Origin: an uncultured Halocynthiibacter sp.
Lineage (GTDB): Bacteria > Pseudomonadota > Alphaproteobacteria > Rhodobacterales > Rhodobacteraceae
Direction: 5' to 3'
DNA length: 55,230 nucleotides
Assembly (NCBI GenBank): GCA_947503035.1
Contig: CANNCD010000009.1
Location: 1-55,230, forward strand
Shown here: piece by piece, positions 33,323-42,022 of the stretch
Layout of the letters: every line of letters begins with the position of its first letter
Numbering within the stretch: position 1 is the stretch's first letter
Notes under the pieces: generated by a model
Databases searched by the model: none
Told to the model about the DNA's origin: nothing
What the model saw: the letters and a program-made list of their open reading frames with translations, nothing else
Program-made: the position numbers and the translations under genes

Positions 33323-34009
33323 ATGAACATCGATGCACTCTCCAAGACCACGAACCCCGCAAGTCAAGGCGGATCAGCGACGCAAAAGGCCTATGTTGTC
33401 CTGCGTCGCATGATCGTGACGGGCGAATTGAAACCCGGTGAACAGCTCAAAATCGAGACGCTGCGCACCCTTTTGGACACGGGCGCGTCACCGATCCGAG
33501 AGGCGCTAAGCCTTTTGACATCAGACCAGCTTGTTGAGAAATTCGACAAGCGTGGTTTCCGCACCGCCGCCGCGAACCAAGCGAATTTCGAGGAAATTCT
33601 TGGCCTGCGGTGTTCTCTTGAGGACATGGCGCTTCGTCAGAGTGTCGCCAGCGCCGACAAGGATTGGGAAGAGGCGCTTGTTCTGTCGCATCACCGTATG
33701 ACGCGCGAATCCCGCGAAAATATTGATGCGTTTGAGGACTTGCACAAGACCTTCCACATGACGCTTTTGGCCAATTGCGGCTCACCGATTTTGCTTCGGT
33801 TCTGTAGCCAGCTTTACGATCTTAACGTGCGCTATCGTTACCTTGCAGGGAGCGCGCTTGACTATAAAAAACGCAATGTGGTCGATGAACACGAACAGAT
33901 CATGGAGGTCGCGATTAACGGCGATGCCGATCTGGCGTCAGAGCGGTTGTTGAACCATTACCGCCAGACCGGCGCCTTTCTGGTTGGGCTGTTTGCCTCG
34001 GCGAAATAA
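33323..34009 (+). CDS. GntR-family (FCD) regulator
   Basis: This 228-residue regulator has a winged helix (AYVVLRRMIVTGELKPGEQLKIETLRTLL, residues ~23-51, then SPIREALSLL) and an FCD ligand domain. The latter has metal-ligand positions in DLHKTFHMTLLANCGSP and VDEHEQIMEVAINGD. A GGAGG sits only one base before the ATG at 33323, an unusually short spacing, yet no better in-frame start is seen. It diverges from the FAH gene and converges with matB, so it could regulate either group. Confidence 0.88.
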   Translation: MNIDALSKTTNPASQGGSATQKAYVVLRRMIVTGELKPGEQLKIETLRTLLDTGASPIREALSLLTSDQLVEKFDKRGFRTAAANQANFEEILGLRCSLEDMALRQSVASADKDWEEALVLSHHRMTRESRENIDAFEDLHKTFHMTLLANCGSPILLRFCSQLYDLNVRYRYLAGSALDYKKRNVVDEHEQIMEVAINGDADLASERLLNHYRQTGAFLVGLFASAK

Positions 34010-34045
34010 TCGTGGGCCGCAGTCCCCCTGCGGCCCGATTTTCGT

Positions 34046-35557
34046 CTAGGCAAAGCTATCGTTATAGGTATCGCGCAGGATGTTTTTCTGCACCTTGCCC
34101 ATGGTGTTACGCGGCAATTCATCCACGACAACCAGACGTTTGGGCTGTTTGAACCGCGCAAGGTTCTCGGCCATCGCCGCCTTGATCGCGTCCACATCGA
34201 TGGACCCTTTGGATTGTTCGACCAGCACACCAACGACGCCCTCGCCAAAGTCCCCATGCGGCACACCGATCACCGCGCTTTCAAGCACCCCGTCCTGTTC
34301 ATCCAGCACCAGCTCGATCTCTTTGGGGTAAATGTTATAGCCCCCCGAGATGATCAAATCCTTACCGCGGCCGACAATCGACAGATATCCGTCGGCATCA
34401 AACTGCCCCAGATCACCGGTGATAAAGAACCCGTCGTCGCGCAATTCTTCGGCGGTCTTTTCCGGCATGTTCCAGTACCCTTTGAACACGTTCGGCCCGC
34501 GCACTTCGATCACGCCGATCTCACCCTGCGGGAGGGTTTCGCCGGTGCTTGGGTCGCAGACTTTGACCTCGGTTCCTGGCAATGCAAACCCAACCGTGCC
34601 CGCGCGGCGTTCGCCGTCATAGGGGTTCGACACGTTCATATTGGTTTCGGTCATGCCATAGCGTTCCAAAATCCGGTGGCCGGTCCGGTCCTCAAATTGC
34701 ACATGCGTTTCGGCCAGCAACGGCGCACTGCCCGAGATAAACAAGCGCATGTGTTCGGACGCGTCGCGGGTGAACAGGTCATCGCCCAACAGACGGGTAT
34801 AGAACGTCGGGACCCCCATCATCGATGTGGATTTCGGCAAGGCCGCGAAGACGTCATCAAGGTTAAACGCCGGCAAAAACACCATCGCGCCGCCTGCCAT
34901 CAAGGTGATGTTCGACGCCACGAACAGGCCGTGGGTGTGGAAAATCGGCAGGGCGTGCAGCAACACGTCATCCGCCGTAAAGCGCCACAAATCAACCAAG
35001 GCCTCGGTATTTGACAACAGGTTATTCTGCGTCAACATCGCGCCTTTGGATCGCCCCGTCGTGCCCGAGGTGTATAGGAACGCGGCCAGATCGCCGGCCT
35101 CGCGGTCCACGGTTTCGAACGTGGTTGGGGACGTTTTGGCAAGGTCAACCAAGGTGCCACCGCCCGCGCCGTCCAAGGTCTCCAAAACCGCGCCGCAGGC
35201 ATCGGCGATGGGCTTCAATGTATCCGCGACCTTGGGATCACCGACCAACAATTTCGCGCCGCTGTCTTCGACGAAATAGGACAATTCCGCAGGCGTATAG
35301 GCCGTATTCAGCGGCAAAAACACCGTCCCCGTCTGCGCGCAGGCCGCATAAAGCGCAAGCGCCTCTGGGGATTTGTGGATCTGCGCGGCAACACGGTCAC
35401 CGGCAACCAGACCGGATGTCGTGATGGCATGGGCAAACTGCGCCGCCATCTCGACGAACGCCGCATGGGTGATTTCGGACCCATCGCGCAAGATCAAAAA
35501 CGGAGTATCCTGACCGGCGTGGCGACCAAATAGCGTATCATAAAGGGGGTTTGGCAT
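34046..35557 (-). CDS. matB: Malonyl-CoA synthetase
   Basis: This 503-residue ANL-superfamily ligase joins malonate and CoA using ATP. The P-loop-like TSGTTGRSKGAML lies near residue 150, YGMTETNMN and the TGDLGQFD motif follow, and the catalytic Lys is in NTMGKVQKN near the end. The N-terminus MPNPLYDTLFGRH matches bacterial MatB. The ATG at 35557 has AAAGGA upstream; a longer in-frame reading from 35596 overlaps the decarboxylase end. It follows the malonyl-CoA decarboxylase gene by 7 bp, and together they turn malonate into acetyl-CoA. Confidence 0.92.
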   Translation of the reverse strand: MPNPLYDTLFGRHAGQDTPFLILRDGSEITHAAFVEMAAQFAHAITTSGLVAGDRVAAQIHKSPEALALYAACAQTGTVFLPLNTAYTPAELSYFVEDSGAKLLVGDPKVADTLKPIADACGAVLETLDGAGGGTLVDLAKTSPTTFETVDREAGDLAAFLYTSGTTGRSKGAMLTQNNLLSNTEALVDLWRFTADDVLLHALPIFHTHGLFVASNITLMAGGAMVFLPAFNLDDVFAALPKSTSMMGVPTFYTRLLGDDLFTRDASEHMRLFISGSAPLLAETHVQFEDRTGHRILERYGMTETNMNVSNPYDGERRAGTVGFALPGTEVKVCDPSTGETLPQGEIGVIEVRGPNVFKGYWNMPEKTAEELRDDGFFITGDLGQFDADGYLSIVGRGKDLIISGGYNIYPKEIELVLDEQDGVLESAVIGVPHGDFGEGVVGVLVEQSKGSIDVDAIKAAMAENLARFKQPKRLVVVDELPRNTMGKVQKNILRDTYNDSFA

Positions 35558-35564
35558 ATCTGGT

Positions 35565-36830
35565 CTATCCTTTGTCTTGTTCTGATGGGCGCACAAGCGC
35601 CTTGACCGCGCTGGATGCGACGACGGTTTGGTCGCTCGCGAAGGCGTGGTGGTATTTCGAAATGTTTGGCAGATCGTACAGGTAATTCACCATCGCGCCA
35701 GCAGATTGTTTCATCCCGTTTGGCGAAATATCGGCACCGGCATGAACGGCCAGAACCTTGGCCCCATTGCCCAAATGGAACCGCGCGACGGGATCGAACG
35801 GCGCGCCGTTGCTTCGTTTTGCGGTCAGCAAATAGGTCGCGGCCTGTTCCTGAAGCGCCTCGCCCTCGGCGGGTTCGATCCCCTCTTTGGCCAACCATCG
35901 GGCAAGACCCGGGATCGGCGATAGGGTCACGAAGGTCGACAGGTTCGGCAGGTCCGCCGACAATTCGCGCACCACCTGTTTGATCAACGAATTCCCGAAT
36001 GAAATCCCAGCAAGCCCCGCCTGACAGTTCGAGATCGAATAGAACACGGCCGTATCCGCGTCATCGACGTTGATCGTGTCGTGATCATCCGCCAAGACCC
36101 GCTGCACCGACGTCGGCACCCCTTGGGTCAGGGCGACTTCGACGAAAATCAGTGGCTCGTCTGGCATGGCAGGGTGGAAAAACGCGAAACAGCGGCGATC
36201 CTCGGGGTATAATCGCCGCCGCAGATCGTCCCAGTTGCTGATTTCGTGCACCGCTTCATAGGCGATGACCTTTTCCAAGATCGCCGCCGAAGTGTCCCAG
36301 TTGATCTGGCGCAGCACAAGGAACCCGCGGTTAAACCAGCTTCGCAACAAGTGAATAAAGTCGAAATCGGTGCGTTTCAATGCGGGATTCGTCTTCACCC
36401 GCGCCAACAGATCCACCCGCATTTGCACCAATTCATGGGTGGCGCCCGGTGCCTGATTGAGCCGCCGCAGCAATTCCTGTCGCCGTGGTTCCGCCGCAAC
36501 CGCAAGGCGCGCAAACACCGTCATGTCCCGATCCTTGCCATATGATTTGGCAAGCCCCGCGATTTCGTCGGGATCGATATCAAGGTCATCATTCAAAAAT
36601 TCAAAAAACGCGGTTTTCTCGTCCCCGTTCAATGTCCCATAGCGCGCCAAGATATGCGAAGCGAGTTGCAGCCCCGATATCTCGGCCTTTTCTGCCAAAA
36701 GCGCATGACACAGGTCCGTTATGGAACGGTCGTCGGTTTCACCCCCACCCGACTGGCGACGTTCAAACAACGTCCCCAATAGGTCCCCAAGAATATTGGG
36801 CCGCGACAGCGACCACGAGCGTTCAGACAT
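35565..36830 (-). CDS. Malonyl-CoA decarboxylase
   Basis: This 421-residue protein matches the MCD family: an N-terminal helical bundle (LLAEKAEISGLQLASHILARYG), then RQINWDTSAAILEKVIAYEAVHEI and the acyltransferase-like catalytic part with FVEVALTQG, FYSISNCQAGLAGISFGN and LSPIPGLARWL. It splits malonyl-CoA to acetyl-CoA and CO2. The ATG at 36830 has GGAGG 9 bases upstream; the frame stays open for another 112 codons without family similarity. Upstream lies an AT-rich 103-bp gap shared with the divergent second FAH gene. No malonate transporter (matC or a TRAP set) is adjacent. Confidence 0.93.
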   Translation of the reverse strand: MSERSWSLSRPNILGDLLGTLFERRQSGGGETDDRSITDLCHALLAEKAEISGLQLASHILARYGTLNGDEKTAFFEFLNDDLDIDPDEIAGLAKSYGKDRDMTVFARLAVAAEPRRQELLRRLNQAPGATHELVQMRVDLLARVKTNPALKRTDFDFIHLLRSWFNRGFLVLRQINWDTSAAILEKVIAYEAVHEISNWDDLRRRLYPEDRRCFAFFHPAMPDEPLIFVEVALTQGVPTSVQRVLADDHDTINVDDADTAVFYSISNCQAGLAGISFGNSLIKQVVRELSADLPNLSTFVTLSPIPGLARWLAKEGIEPAEGEALQEQAATYLLTAKRSNGAPFDPVARFHLGNGAKVLAVHAGADISPNGMKQSAGAMVNYLYDLPNISKYHHAFASDQTVVASSAVKALVRPSEQDKG

Positions 36831-36933
36831 GATAAAACCTCCGATTTCGTCGTTATGATAAAAAAATCGATTATATTTGACAATAGCAAATAAACTCGTC
36901 AGAAACAGGACAACAAGATAAGGATGACACCTC

Positions 36934-37803
36934 ATGAAATTACTCGTTGGAGAACACGCAGGACAGACCTCTGTATTCGCGGTGCATGGCGACGCGGCGA
37001 AACCTGTGCCGGACGCGGGCGCGGATCTTATGGGGCTGATTAAGGCGCCGGATTTGATCGCGGGGAAATCCTTTGATGACATTGCGGGCGACACTGTGGC
37101 GGTTGAAGCCATCACCCCCGCCCTGCCCGTCGCAAATCCAAGCAAGATCATCTGTCTTGGCCTCAACTATGTGAACCACATCAAAGAGGGCGGGTACGAG
37201 ATCCCAGAATACCCTGCGCTTTTCATGCGGTCGCTCAATTCTATGATGCCCGCCGGTGCGCCAATGGTGCGGCCTGCCTGTTCGGAACGTCTTGATTACG
37301 AGGTCGAATTGATGGTGATCATCGGCAAAGGCGGCCGCCACATCAAAGAAGAAACCGCGCTTGATCATGTGTTCGGCTATACGGTGTTGAACGACGGGTC
37401 CGTGCGCGACTATCAACGCAAAACCCACCAATGGACACCGGGTAAGAACTTTGACGACACCGGCGCGGTTGGCCCGTTTGTTGTGACGCCCGATGATCTG
37501 CCAGAAGGCGCAGTCGGCCTGAAAATCGAAAGCCGCATCGGCGACGAAATCCTTCAGAGCGCGAATACATCCGACATGATGTGGTCCGTGGCCAAAACCA
37601 TCGCGACCATCGCCGAATACACCACATTGCAGGCCGGCGACATGATCGCCATGGGCACGCCCCCCGGCGTCGGCCACGCCAAGGTTCCGCCACGTTGGTT
37701 GCGCCCCGGCGAGGTGGTCGAAGCCGAAGTCGAAGGCATCGGCATCTGCAAATCCCCGATCATCGACGAAAAGGACGCGACGCCCCAACCCGTCGCGATC
37801 TAG
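36934..37803 (+). CDS. Fumarylacetoacetate hydrolase (FAH) family protein, copy 2
   Basis: This 289-residue FAH-fold enzyme has CLGLNYVNHIKEGGYEIPEYP, the metal-site LDYEVELMVIIGKGG and MGTPPGVGHAKVPPRW. It differs clearly from copy 1, so it is not a recent duplicate. It diverges from the malonyl-CoA decarboxylase gene, and a TTGACA sequence in the shared AT-rich gap may be its -35 box. A hydrolase releasing malonate, or another short acid for the neighbouring malonyl-CoA enzymes, would make sense, but the substrate is unknown. It ends at a good terminator. Confidence 0.88.
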   Translation: MKLLVGEHAGQTSVFAVHGDAAKPVPDAGADLMGLIKAPDLIAGKSFDDIAGDTVAVEAITPALPVANPSKIICLGLNYVNHIKEGGYEIPEYPALFMRSLNSMMPAGAPMVRPACSERLDYEVELMVIIGKGGRHIKEETALDHVFGYTVLNDGSVRDYQRKTHQWTPGKNFDDTGAVGPFVVTPDDLPEGAVGLKIESRIGDEILQSANTSDMMWSVAKTIATIAEYTTLQAGDMIAMGTPPGVGHAKVPPRWLRPGEVVEAEVEGIGICKSPIIDEKDATPQPVAI

Positions 37804-37830
37804 CCCTCCCAGGCACTCCTTTATGTCGCC

Positions 37831-37861
37831 AAGGACCTCCACTTTGTGGGGGTCCTTTTTT
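37831..37861 (+). terminator. Rho-independent terminator
   Basis: The stem AAGGACC.CCAC/GTGG.GGTCCTT with a short loop is followed by six T. It closes the FAH copy 2 transcript. Confidence 0.9.
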
Positions 37862-37974
37862 GTGGAAACGGCGCACGGGGGCGAAACCGGCATGAAAAGG
37901 GTCGAAAACAAGCCAGCCCCGCGCCCGCGATCTGGTCTTGTGGGGCCAACGACCGTCCATCCAAGGAGCCCCCG

Positions 37975-38859
37975 ATGACCCAATTTGCCCTGACCGTGTC
38001 CTGCCCCTCGACACGTGGGATTGTTGCTGCGATTGCCAATTTCTTAACGGATATGAACTGTAATCTGATGGACAGTTCCCAGTTTGACGATACCGAAACG
38101 GGCCAGTTTTTCATGCGGATCAGTTTCGGGATGGGCGACGCGACCACGCTTGATTATCTTGCTCAGGCCTTTGACGACATCGCCCAAGGGTTCAACATGA
38201 CATTCGCCTTTCATGACGATGGGCTGAAAACCAAGGCCATCATCATGGTGTCGCGGTTTGGGCACTGTTTGAACGACCTGTTGTATCGGTCGCGGATTGG
38301 TGCGCTTCCGATTGAGATCGTCGGGGTGATTTCAAACCACATGGAATATCAAAAGGTTGTCGTGAACGAGGATATCCCCTTTCACCACATCAAGGTGACC
38401 AAGGAAAACAAGCCCCAAGCCGAGGCCGCAATCATGAACGTGGTCGAGGACACCGGCGCCGAGCTGATCGTTCTGGCGCGCTATATGCAGATCCTGTCGG
38501 ACGAGATGTGCCAGAAAATGTCGGGGCGGATCATCAACATTCACCACTCCTTTCTGCCGTCGTTCAAGGGCGCGAACCCCTATAAGCAGGCCTTTGAGCG
38601 GGGTGTGAAATTGATCGGGGCGACGTCCCATTACGTGACCGCCGATCTGGATGAGGGGCCCATCATCGAACAGGACATCATTCGCGTCACCCATGCGCAA
38701 TCCGCCAATGATTACGTGTCCCTTGGGCGCGACGTCGAGAGCCAAGTCCTTGCGCGCGCGATCCATGCCCACGCGAACCACCGTGTGTTCTTGAACGGCA
38801 ACAAAACCATCGTCTTCCCCGCCAGCCCGGGGGCATACGCGTCGGAACGGATGGGTTAA
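37975..38859 (+). CDS. purU: Formyltetrahydrofolate deformylase
   Basis: PurU hydrolyses 10-formyl-THF to formate and THF. The 294-residue protein has an N-terminal ACT domain (FALTVSCPSTRGIVAAIANFL, residues ~4-80) and a C-terminal formyltransferase domain with VSRFGHCLNDLLYR and the catalytic NIHHSFLPSFKGANPY, plus GATSHYVTADLDEGPIIEQD. The ATG at 37975 has AAGGAG upstream. It seems to be a single-gene unit. Its stop overlaps the stop of the convergent LprI-like gene by 4 nt. Confidence 0.94.
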   Translation: MTQFALTVSCPSTRGIVAAIANFLTDMNCNLMDSSQFDDTETGQFFMRISFGMGDATTLDYLAQAFDDIAQGFNMTFAFHDDGLKTKAIIMVSRFGHCLNDLLYRSRIGALPIEIVGVISNHMEYQKVVVNEDIPFHHIKVTKENKPQAEAAIMNVVEDTGAELIVLARYMQILSDEMCQKMSGRIINIHHSFLPSFKGANPYKQAFERGVKLIGATSHYVTADLDEGPIIEQDIIRVTHAQSANDYVSLGRDVESQVLARAIHAHANHRVFLNGNKTIVFPASPGAYASERMG

Positions 38860-39356
38860 TTCAGGTAAACGCCCAGCTCATTCTCAAGATTGCCGATCCG
38901 TTGCAGGGTCAAACGCGCCTTACAGCGGTTCATCTCAATCTCGGCCCCATCGGGACGCGCCGCCAGAGACACCTTTAACGTACAGGTCTGGTCTCGGTGT
39001 TCGCGCCACACCCGTTGGTTTTCGCGCAGGGTCTCTTCTTGTTTCGTATATCCGATCCCCTGAAGCGTCAGTTCCATCACCTGCACCGTAAACGCGGCGG
39101 GCGCGAAATAGCCGTCCATAAAGGTTTCGGCCTGATCCAATGCTTCGGCGTGACAGGTCGCGGCGGCACTGCCAATCGGCCCGTCATCGCCAAGCGCCTT
39201 GATGCAGGCCGCGGTTTGATCCGCCAAACAAATGGTCAGTGCATCAACACCCCCCGCGGTACAGCCGCGCAGGTCCAGATAATCATCCGCCTTATCCGCG
39301 TGCGCGGGGGTCATCATCGCGAACATCACGGCAAACGTGGCAAGGAAGTGTTTCAT
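38856..39356 (-). CDS. Secreted LprI-like (DUF1311) protein
   Basis: This 166-residue protein has a signal peptide (MKHFLATFAVMFAMMTPAHA) and a C-terminal LprI-like domain: WREHRDQTCTLKVSL, then MNRCKARLTLQRIGNLE near residue 140. The domain's paired Cys and Arg pattern is kept. Some family members inhibit lysozyme; most are untested. Four more Cys residues in the N-terminal half suggest disulfide bonds in the periplasm. Confidence 0.75.
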   Translation of the reverse strand: MKHFLATFAVMFAMMTPAHADKADDYLDLRGCTAGGVDALTICLADQTAACIKALGDDGPIGSAAATCHAEALDQAETFMDGYFAPAAFTVQVMELTLQGIGYTKQEETLRENQRVWREHRDQTCTLKVSLAARPDGAEIEMNRCKARLTLQRIGNLENELGVYLN

Positions 39357-39424
39357 CTGGGCGGCCTTTCACTTGGGTTGCCAAGTTGTACGGCCCATTG
39401 CGCCCATGTTTCAACCGTCAAAAC

Positions 39425-39448
39425 GCCCCGCCGCATCAGGCGGGGCGC
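39425..39448 (-). terminator. Terminator after PepSY gene
   Basis: CGCCCCGCC/GGCGGGGCG is a perfect 9-bp stem with a 6-base loop, followed on the minus strand by TTTT. It lies 7 bp after the PepSY gene stop. Confidence 0.85.
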
Positions 39449-39454
39449 GTTCAT

Positions 39455-40738
39455 TTAATAGGACTGGAACCAGCCGAGGCGTTTAAAGATCGCCCAATCA
39501 AGGATCAACGCCAACACCAATGACGCCCCCATCAACGGGAACAACAGACCCAGCACGATGACCAAAGCGATCATCCCACCGCCAAGCGCGGCCTCGGGGG
39601 CCTTGGGCACGCCGAGCGTTTTCGCCGGCCGGCGTTTCCACCATGCGACAAACCCCGTGACCGAAAGGAAAAACGCAGACAACGCCGCGATCGTATTCTG
39701 GATCACATTGGTCCAGCCGTACAATTCCCCACGGTGGAACGAAATGCCGTATGACACCGCCTTGGCCACGGGCGGGTTATCGGCAAAGTCATTCCGCGCC
39801 AGAACCGCGCCGCTGTATTGGTCAATGATCAGCTCGGACTGTTCATTCCGGTTGATCGAATCTGACCGGACATAGAAGCCTTCGTTTGATTTGCGCGGCG
39901 GCACCATTTCGTATGGCGCGACCAAACCCTGCGCGGCGGCGATGTCGAACACCACGTCATAGGGGATCGGCGTGCCTTGGTCCGTCGTCGACGTTGGACG
40001 CGCCCCGCCCCACCGCAGGTTCTTGGATTCTTGGCCGGTTTGCTGCTGAACCACGGACAGGCCCCCGCCCCAGATATCGGTCCACGGCAGGCCGGAAATC
40101 AGGATCGGCAAAACCAAAACCGTCGCCAACATTCCCACGAACAAATGCGCCTCGCGCCACCATGCGCGGCCCTTGCCCTTGGGGGGTGACATGGCCTTGG
40201 CCAGATTACGTTGCCCACGCGGCCACCACATATAGACGCCGGTGATAAACATCACGATGGCCCAATGCGCGGCAAGTTCAACGAACTTGGTCCCGAAACT
40301 GCCCAGCAAAATCTCGCCGTGGATCTTTTGCAGCACGCGCATGAACATGCGGTCACGCTCCACACTGCCCAGAACCTCGGCGGTATAGGGGTTGATCCAC
40401 GCGATGCTGCGCACACGGTCCGCGTCATCATATTCCACAACGGTGGATGTGGTCGGATCACCATCGGTGGCAATGGCGCGAATGCGGGTGGCGCCCTCCA
40501 ACGACGCGATCTGTTCCTCGAACGGTTTTGCCGTGCCCGCGGCGATGACATTGATCTGGTCGCCGTACAGCCAACCCTCGATCTGGGGTTTATAAAGGTA
40601 CATCGCCCCCGTGATCGACAAAATCGCGAAAAACGGAAGCACATAGAGAGATGCGAGGAAATGCCATTTCCACACAAGACGGTAAAAGGCGCCGCCCGTG
40701 GTCAACACACGGGTCGGGGCCGAAGAGATATCGGTCAT
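39455..40738 (-). CDS. PepSY-associated membrane protein (PiuB-like)
   Basis: This 427-residue inner-membrane protein has four to five helices, with periplasmic PepSY-type domains between them. The first helix (FLASLYVLPFFAILSITGAMYLY) is followed by IEGWLYGDQINVI. IHGEILLGSFGTKFVELAAHWAI and FHRGELYGWTNVIQNTIAAL are typical of the PiuB/FoxB-like group. These proteins accompany siderophore and copper systems and may reduce or process imported metal complexes. No TonB-dependent receptor is adjacent. It lies 35 bp after the small membrane protein gene at 40774 and is probably co-transcribed with it. Confidence 0.87.
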   Translation of the reverse strand: MTDISSAPTRVLTTGGAFYRLVWKWHFLASLYVLPFFAILSITGAMYLYKPQIEGWLYGDQINVIAAGTAKPFEEQIASLEGATRIRAIATDGDPTTSTVVEYDDADRVRSIAWINPYTAEVLGSVERDRMFMRVLQKIHGEILLGSFGTKFVELAAHWAIVMFITGVYMWWPRGQRNLAKAMSPPKGKGRAWWREAHLFVGMLATVLVLPILISGLPWTDIWGGGLSVVQQQTGQESKNLRWGGARPTSTTDQGTPIPYDVVFDIAAAQGLVAPYEMVPPRKSNEGFYVRSDSINRNEQSELIIDQYSGAVLARNDFADNPPVAKAVSYGISFHRGELYGWTNVIQNTIAALSAFFLSVTGFVAWWKRRPAKTLGVPKAPEAALGGGMIALVIVLGLLFPLMGASLVLALILDWAIFKRLGWFQSY

Positions 40739-40773
40739 TATAGGTATCCTGTTTTAAATCTGAAAAATTGGGT

Positions 40774-41133
40774 TCAGACGAAAACAGGTGGCGCTTGGCT
40801 GGGCGGGATCAGGTCAAAGACCTTGGAATATGGCGCGGCGGGCTTTGAGACAAAGGCCACCGTATATTCACGCGCAAGGGTTTCCCAGAACGGCACCGCG
40901 CGCGTCGCCACCATGCCCGTATCAACGAAAACACAGTCACCGGTTTGCGCGGTGGGGGTTTCAATGGGGTTGCCGTCGGCGTCGACGGTGATCACGGTCA
41001 TGCCTTCGCCGGTACAAATCACAAAGGACGTGACACCGGGCACAAGATCCACCAACACCGCCCCCATCATGGGCAAAATAAGCCCCACGGACAGCGTCGC
41101 GACCAGAACATATTTTGAGATCAATGCACGCAC
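40774..41133 (-). CDS. Small exported/membrane protein, possibly DUF2946-like
   Basis: This 119-residue protein has an N-terminal membrane or signal segment (YVLVATLSVGLILPMMGAV) and two Cys residues, in VICTGEGM and TGDCVFVD. The ICTGEGMTVITVDADGNP block recalls DUF2946 proteins linked to metal homeostasis, but I am not sure of the family. It is the first gene of a likely two-gene operon with the PepSY protein and has a palindrome just upstream. Confidence 0.65.
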   Translation of the reverse strand: MRALISKYVLVATLSVGLILPMMGAVLVDLVPGVTSFVICTGEGMTVITVDADGNPIETPTAQTGDCVFVDTGMVATRAVPFWETLAREYTVAFVSKPAAPYSKVFDLIPPSQAPPVFV

Positions 41134-41144
41134 GATGCGCTTTT

Positions 41145-41166
41145 ACCCTTATTTTTCAAATAGGGT
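41145..41166. promoter_or_regulatory. Palindrome upstream of the PepSY operon
   Basis: ACCC.TATTT, spacer TTC, AAATA GGGT: an imperfect dyad with one bulged T, 12 bp upstream of the first gene. It could be a metal-regulator operator, or a hairpin following the GNAT gene. Confidence 0.4.
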
Positions 41167-41188
41167 ACAGCGCAAACTGTCGCAGAGA

Positions 41189-41728
41189 TCACATCGTTTC
41201 CAACCGATACTTCAGAAACGTCGCGCCATCATATTCAATCTCATCGACAAAAACCGCCCCAAGCCGTGTCAGCGCCCCAAGGTTCCTGCGCGAGGGCGGC
41301 AGCAGGAATGTCACAAAAGGAATCCGATCCTCTGCCTTGGCAAACGCCAGCGCCTTGCGCGCAATACGTGTTCCCAGCCCAAACGCCTCGGGCCGCAGAA
41401 CCAGACCGAAATCCCATTCGTCGCCTTCTTTCTGGAACCCGCCCCACCCGACGTATTCATCATTTGACAATATCGCCCAATGCCCAAGCCCATCGCGGAC
41501 CCAACACGCCTCCTTGGCCGCGACAAACGTGGCGACAAACTCCGCATCCCAGTCCGACGTCAAAAGAGGCATGTGCTGCGCAACGCGGGGGTCCGACATA
41601 TGCGCGATGATCGCGTTCGGCTCAACCTGAGGCAATCGGGCGAATGTGATGGCGGGTTTCAATTGCGGCTCCAACGTGTGGGTGCGGTTCCCGACGATAG
41701 GGCCACGGCGGTTTTCGAACAACACCAA
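41189..41728 (-). CDS. GNAT-family acetyltransferase
   Basis: This 179-residue acetyl-CoA-dependent transferase has a GNAT core with GHWAILSNDEYVGWGGFQ, FGLVLRPEAFGLGTRIARKAL (acetyl-CoA loop) and a terminal SRRNLGALTRLGAVFVDE. It resembles the RimJ/RimL-like group, but the substrate is unknown. The N-terminal 45 residues may begin at a later start, for example at HMSDPRVA, which would leave a truncated domain, so I keep the longer form. Confidence 0.8.
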   Translation of the reverse strand: MVLFENRRGPIVGNRTHTLEPQLKPAITFARLPQVEPNAIIAHMSDPRVAQHMPLLTSDWDAEFVATFVAAKEACWVRDGLGHWAILSNDEYVGWGGFQKEGDEWDFGLVLRPEAFGLGTRIARKALAFAKAEDRIPFVTFLLPPSRRNLGALTRLGAVFVDEIEYDGATFLKYRLETM

Positions 41729-42022
41729 AGGTTACGTAAGCGTCGCACTTCAAGGCCAGATTGCGGCGTGCCACATTTTGCCCCAATTGGTTACCAAGAC
41801 CTTAACCCGCCCCACAATTTCTGCGAGACCCCTTATTTTGAGGGAAATCACCCAATTTCGCGACCGCCGGCTTGTATAAACAACCCCTAATAGAGGGTTA
41901 ATTTTTGGGCAACCTATCCCGTCCAGACCACAATCAAACCTTGTAAACGCCCAAGATGAACGGATTTGCGCCGCAAAGTCGCCCCAGTTCTCTCCGATGT
42001 TGAATGCAACACGGAGGTCCTA
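41729..42022. other. Non-coding gap between GNAT and protease genes
   Basis: These 294 bases hold no convincing gene. A short hairpin, AACCC.T/AGGGTT with T5 (41882-41906), lies in the middle. The last bases contain the strong ribosome-binding site (GGAGGT) of the protease gene. The promoter of the divergent GNAT gene must also lie here. Confidence 0.5.
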
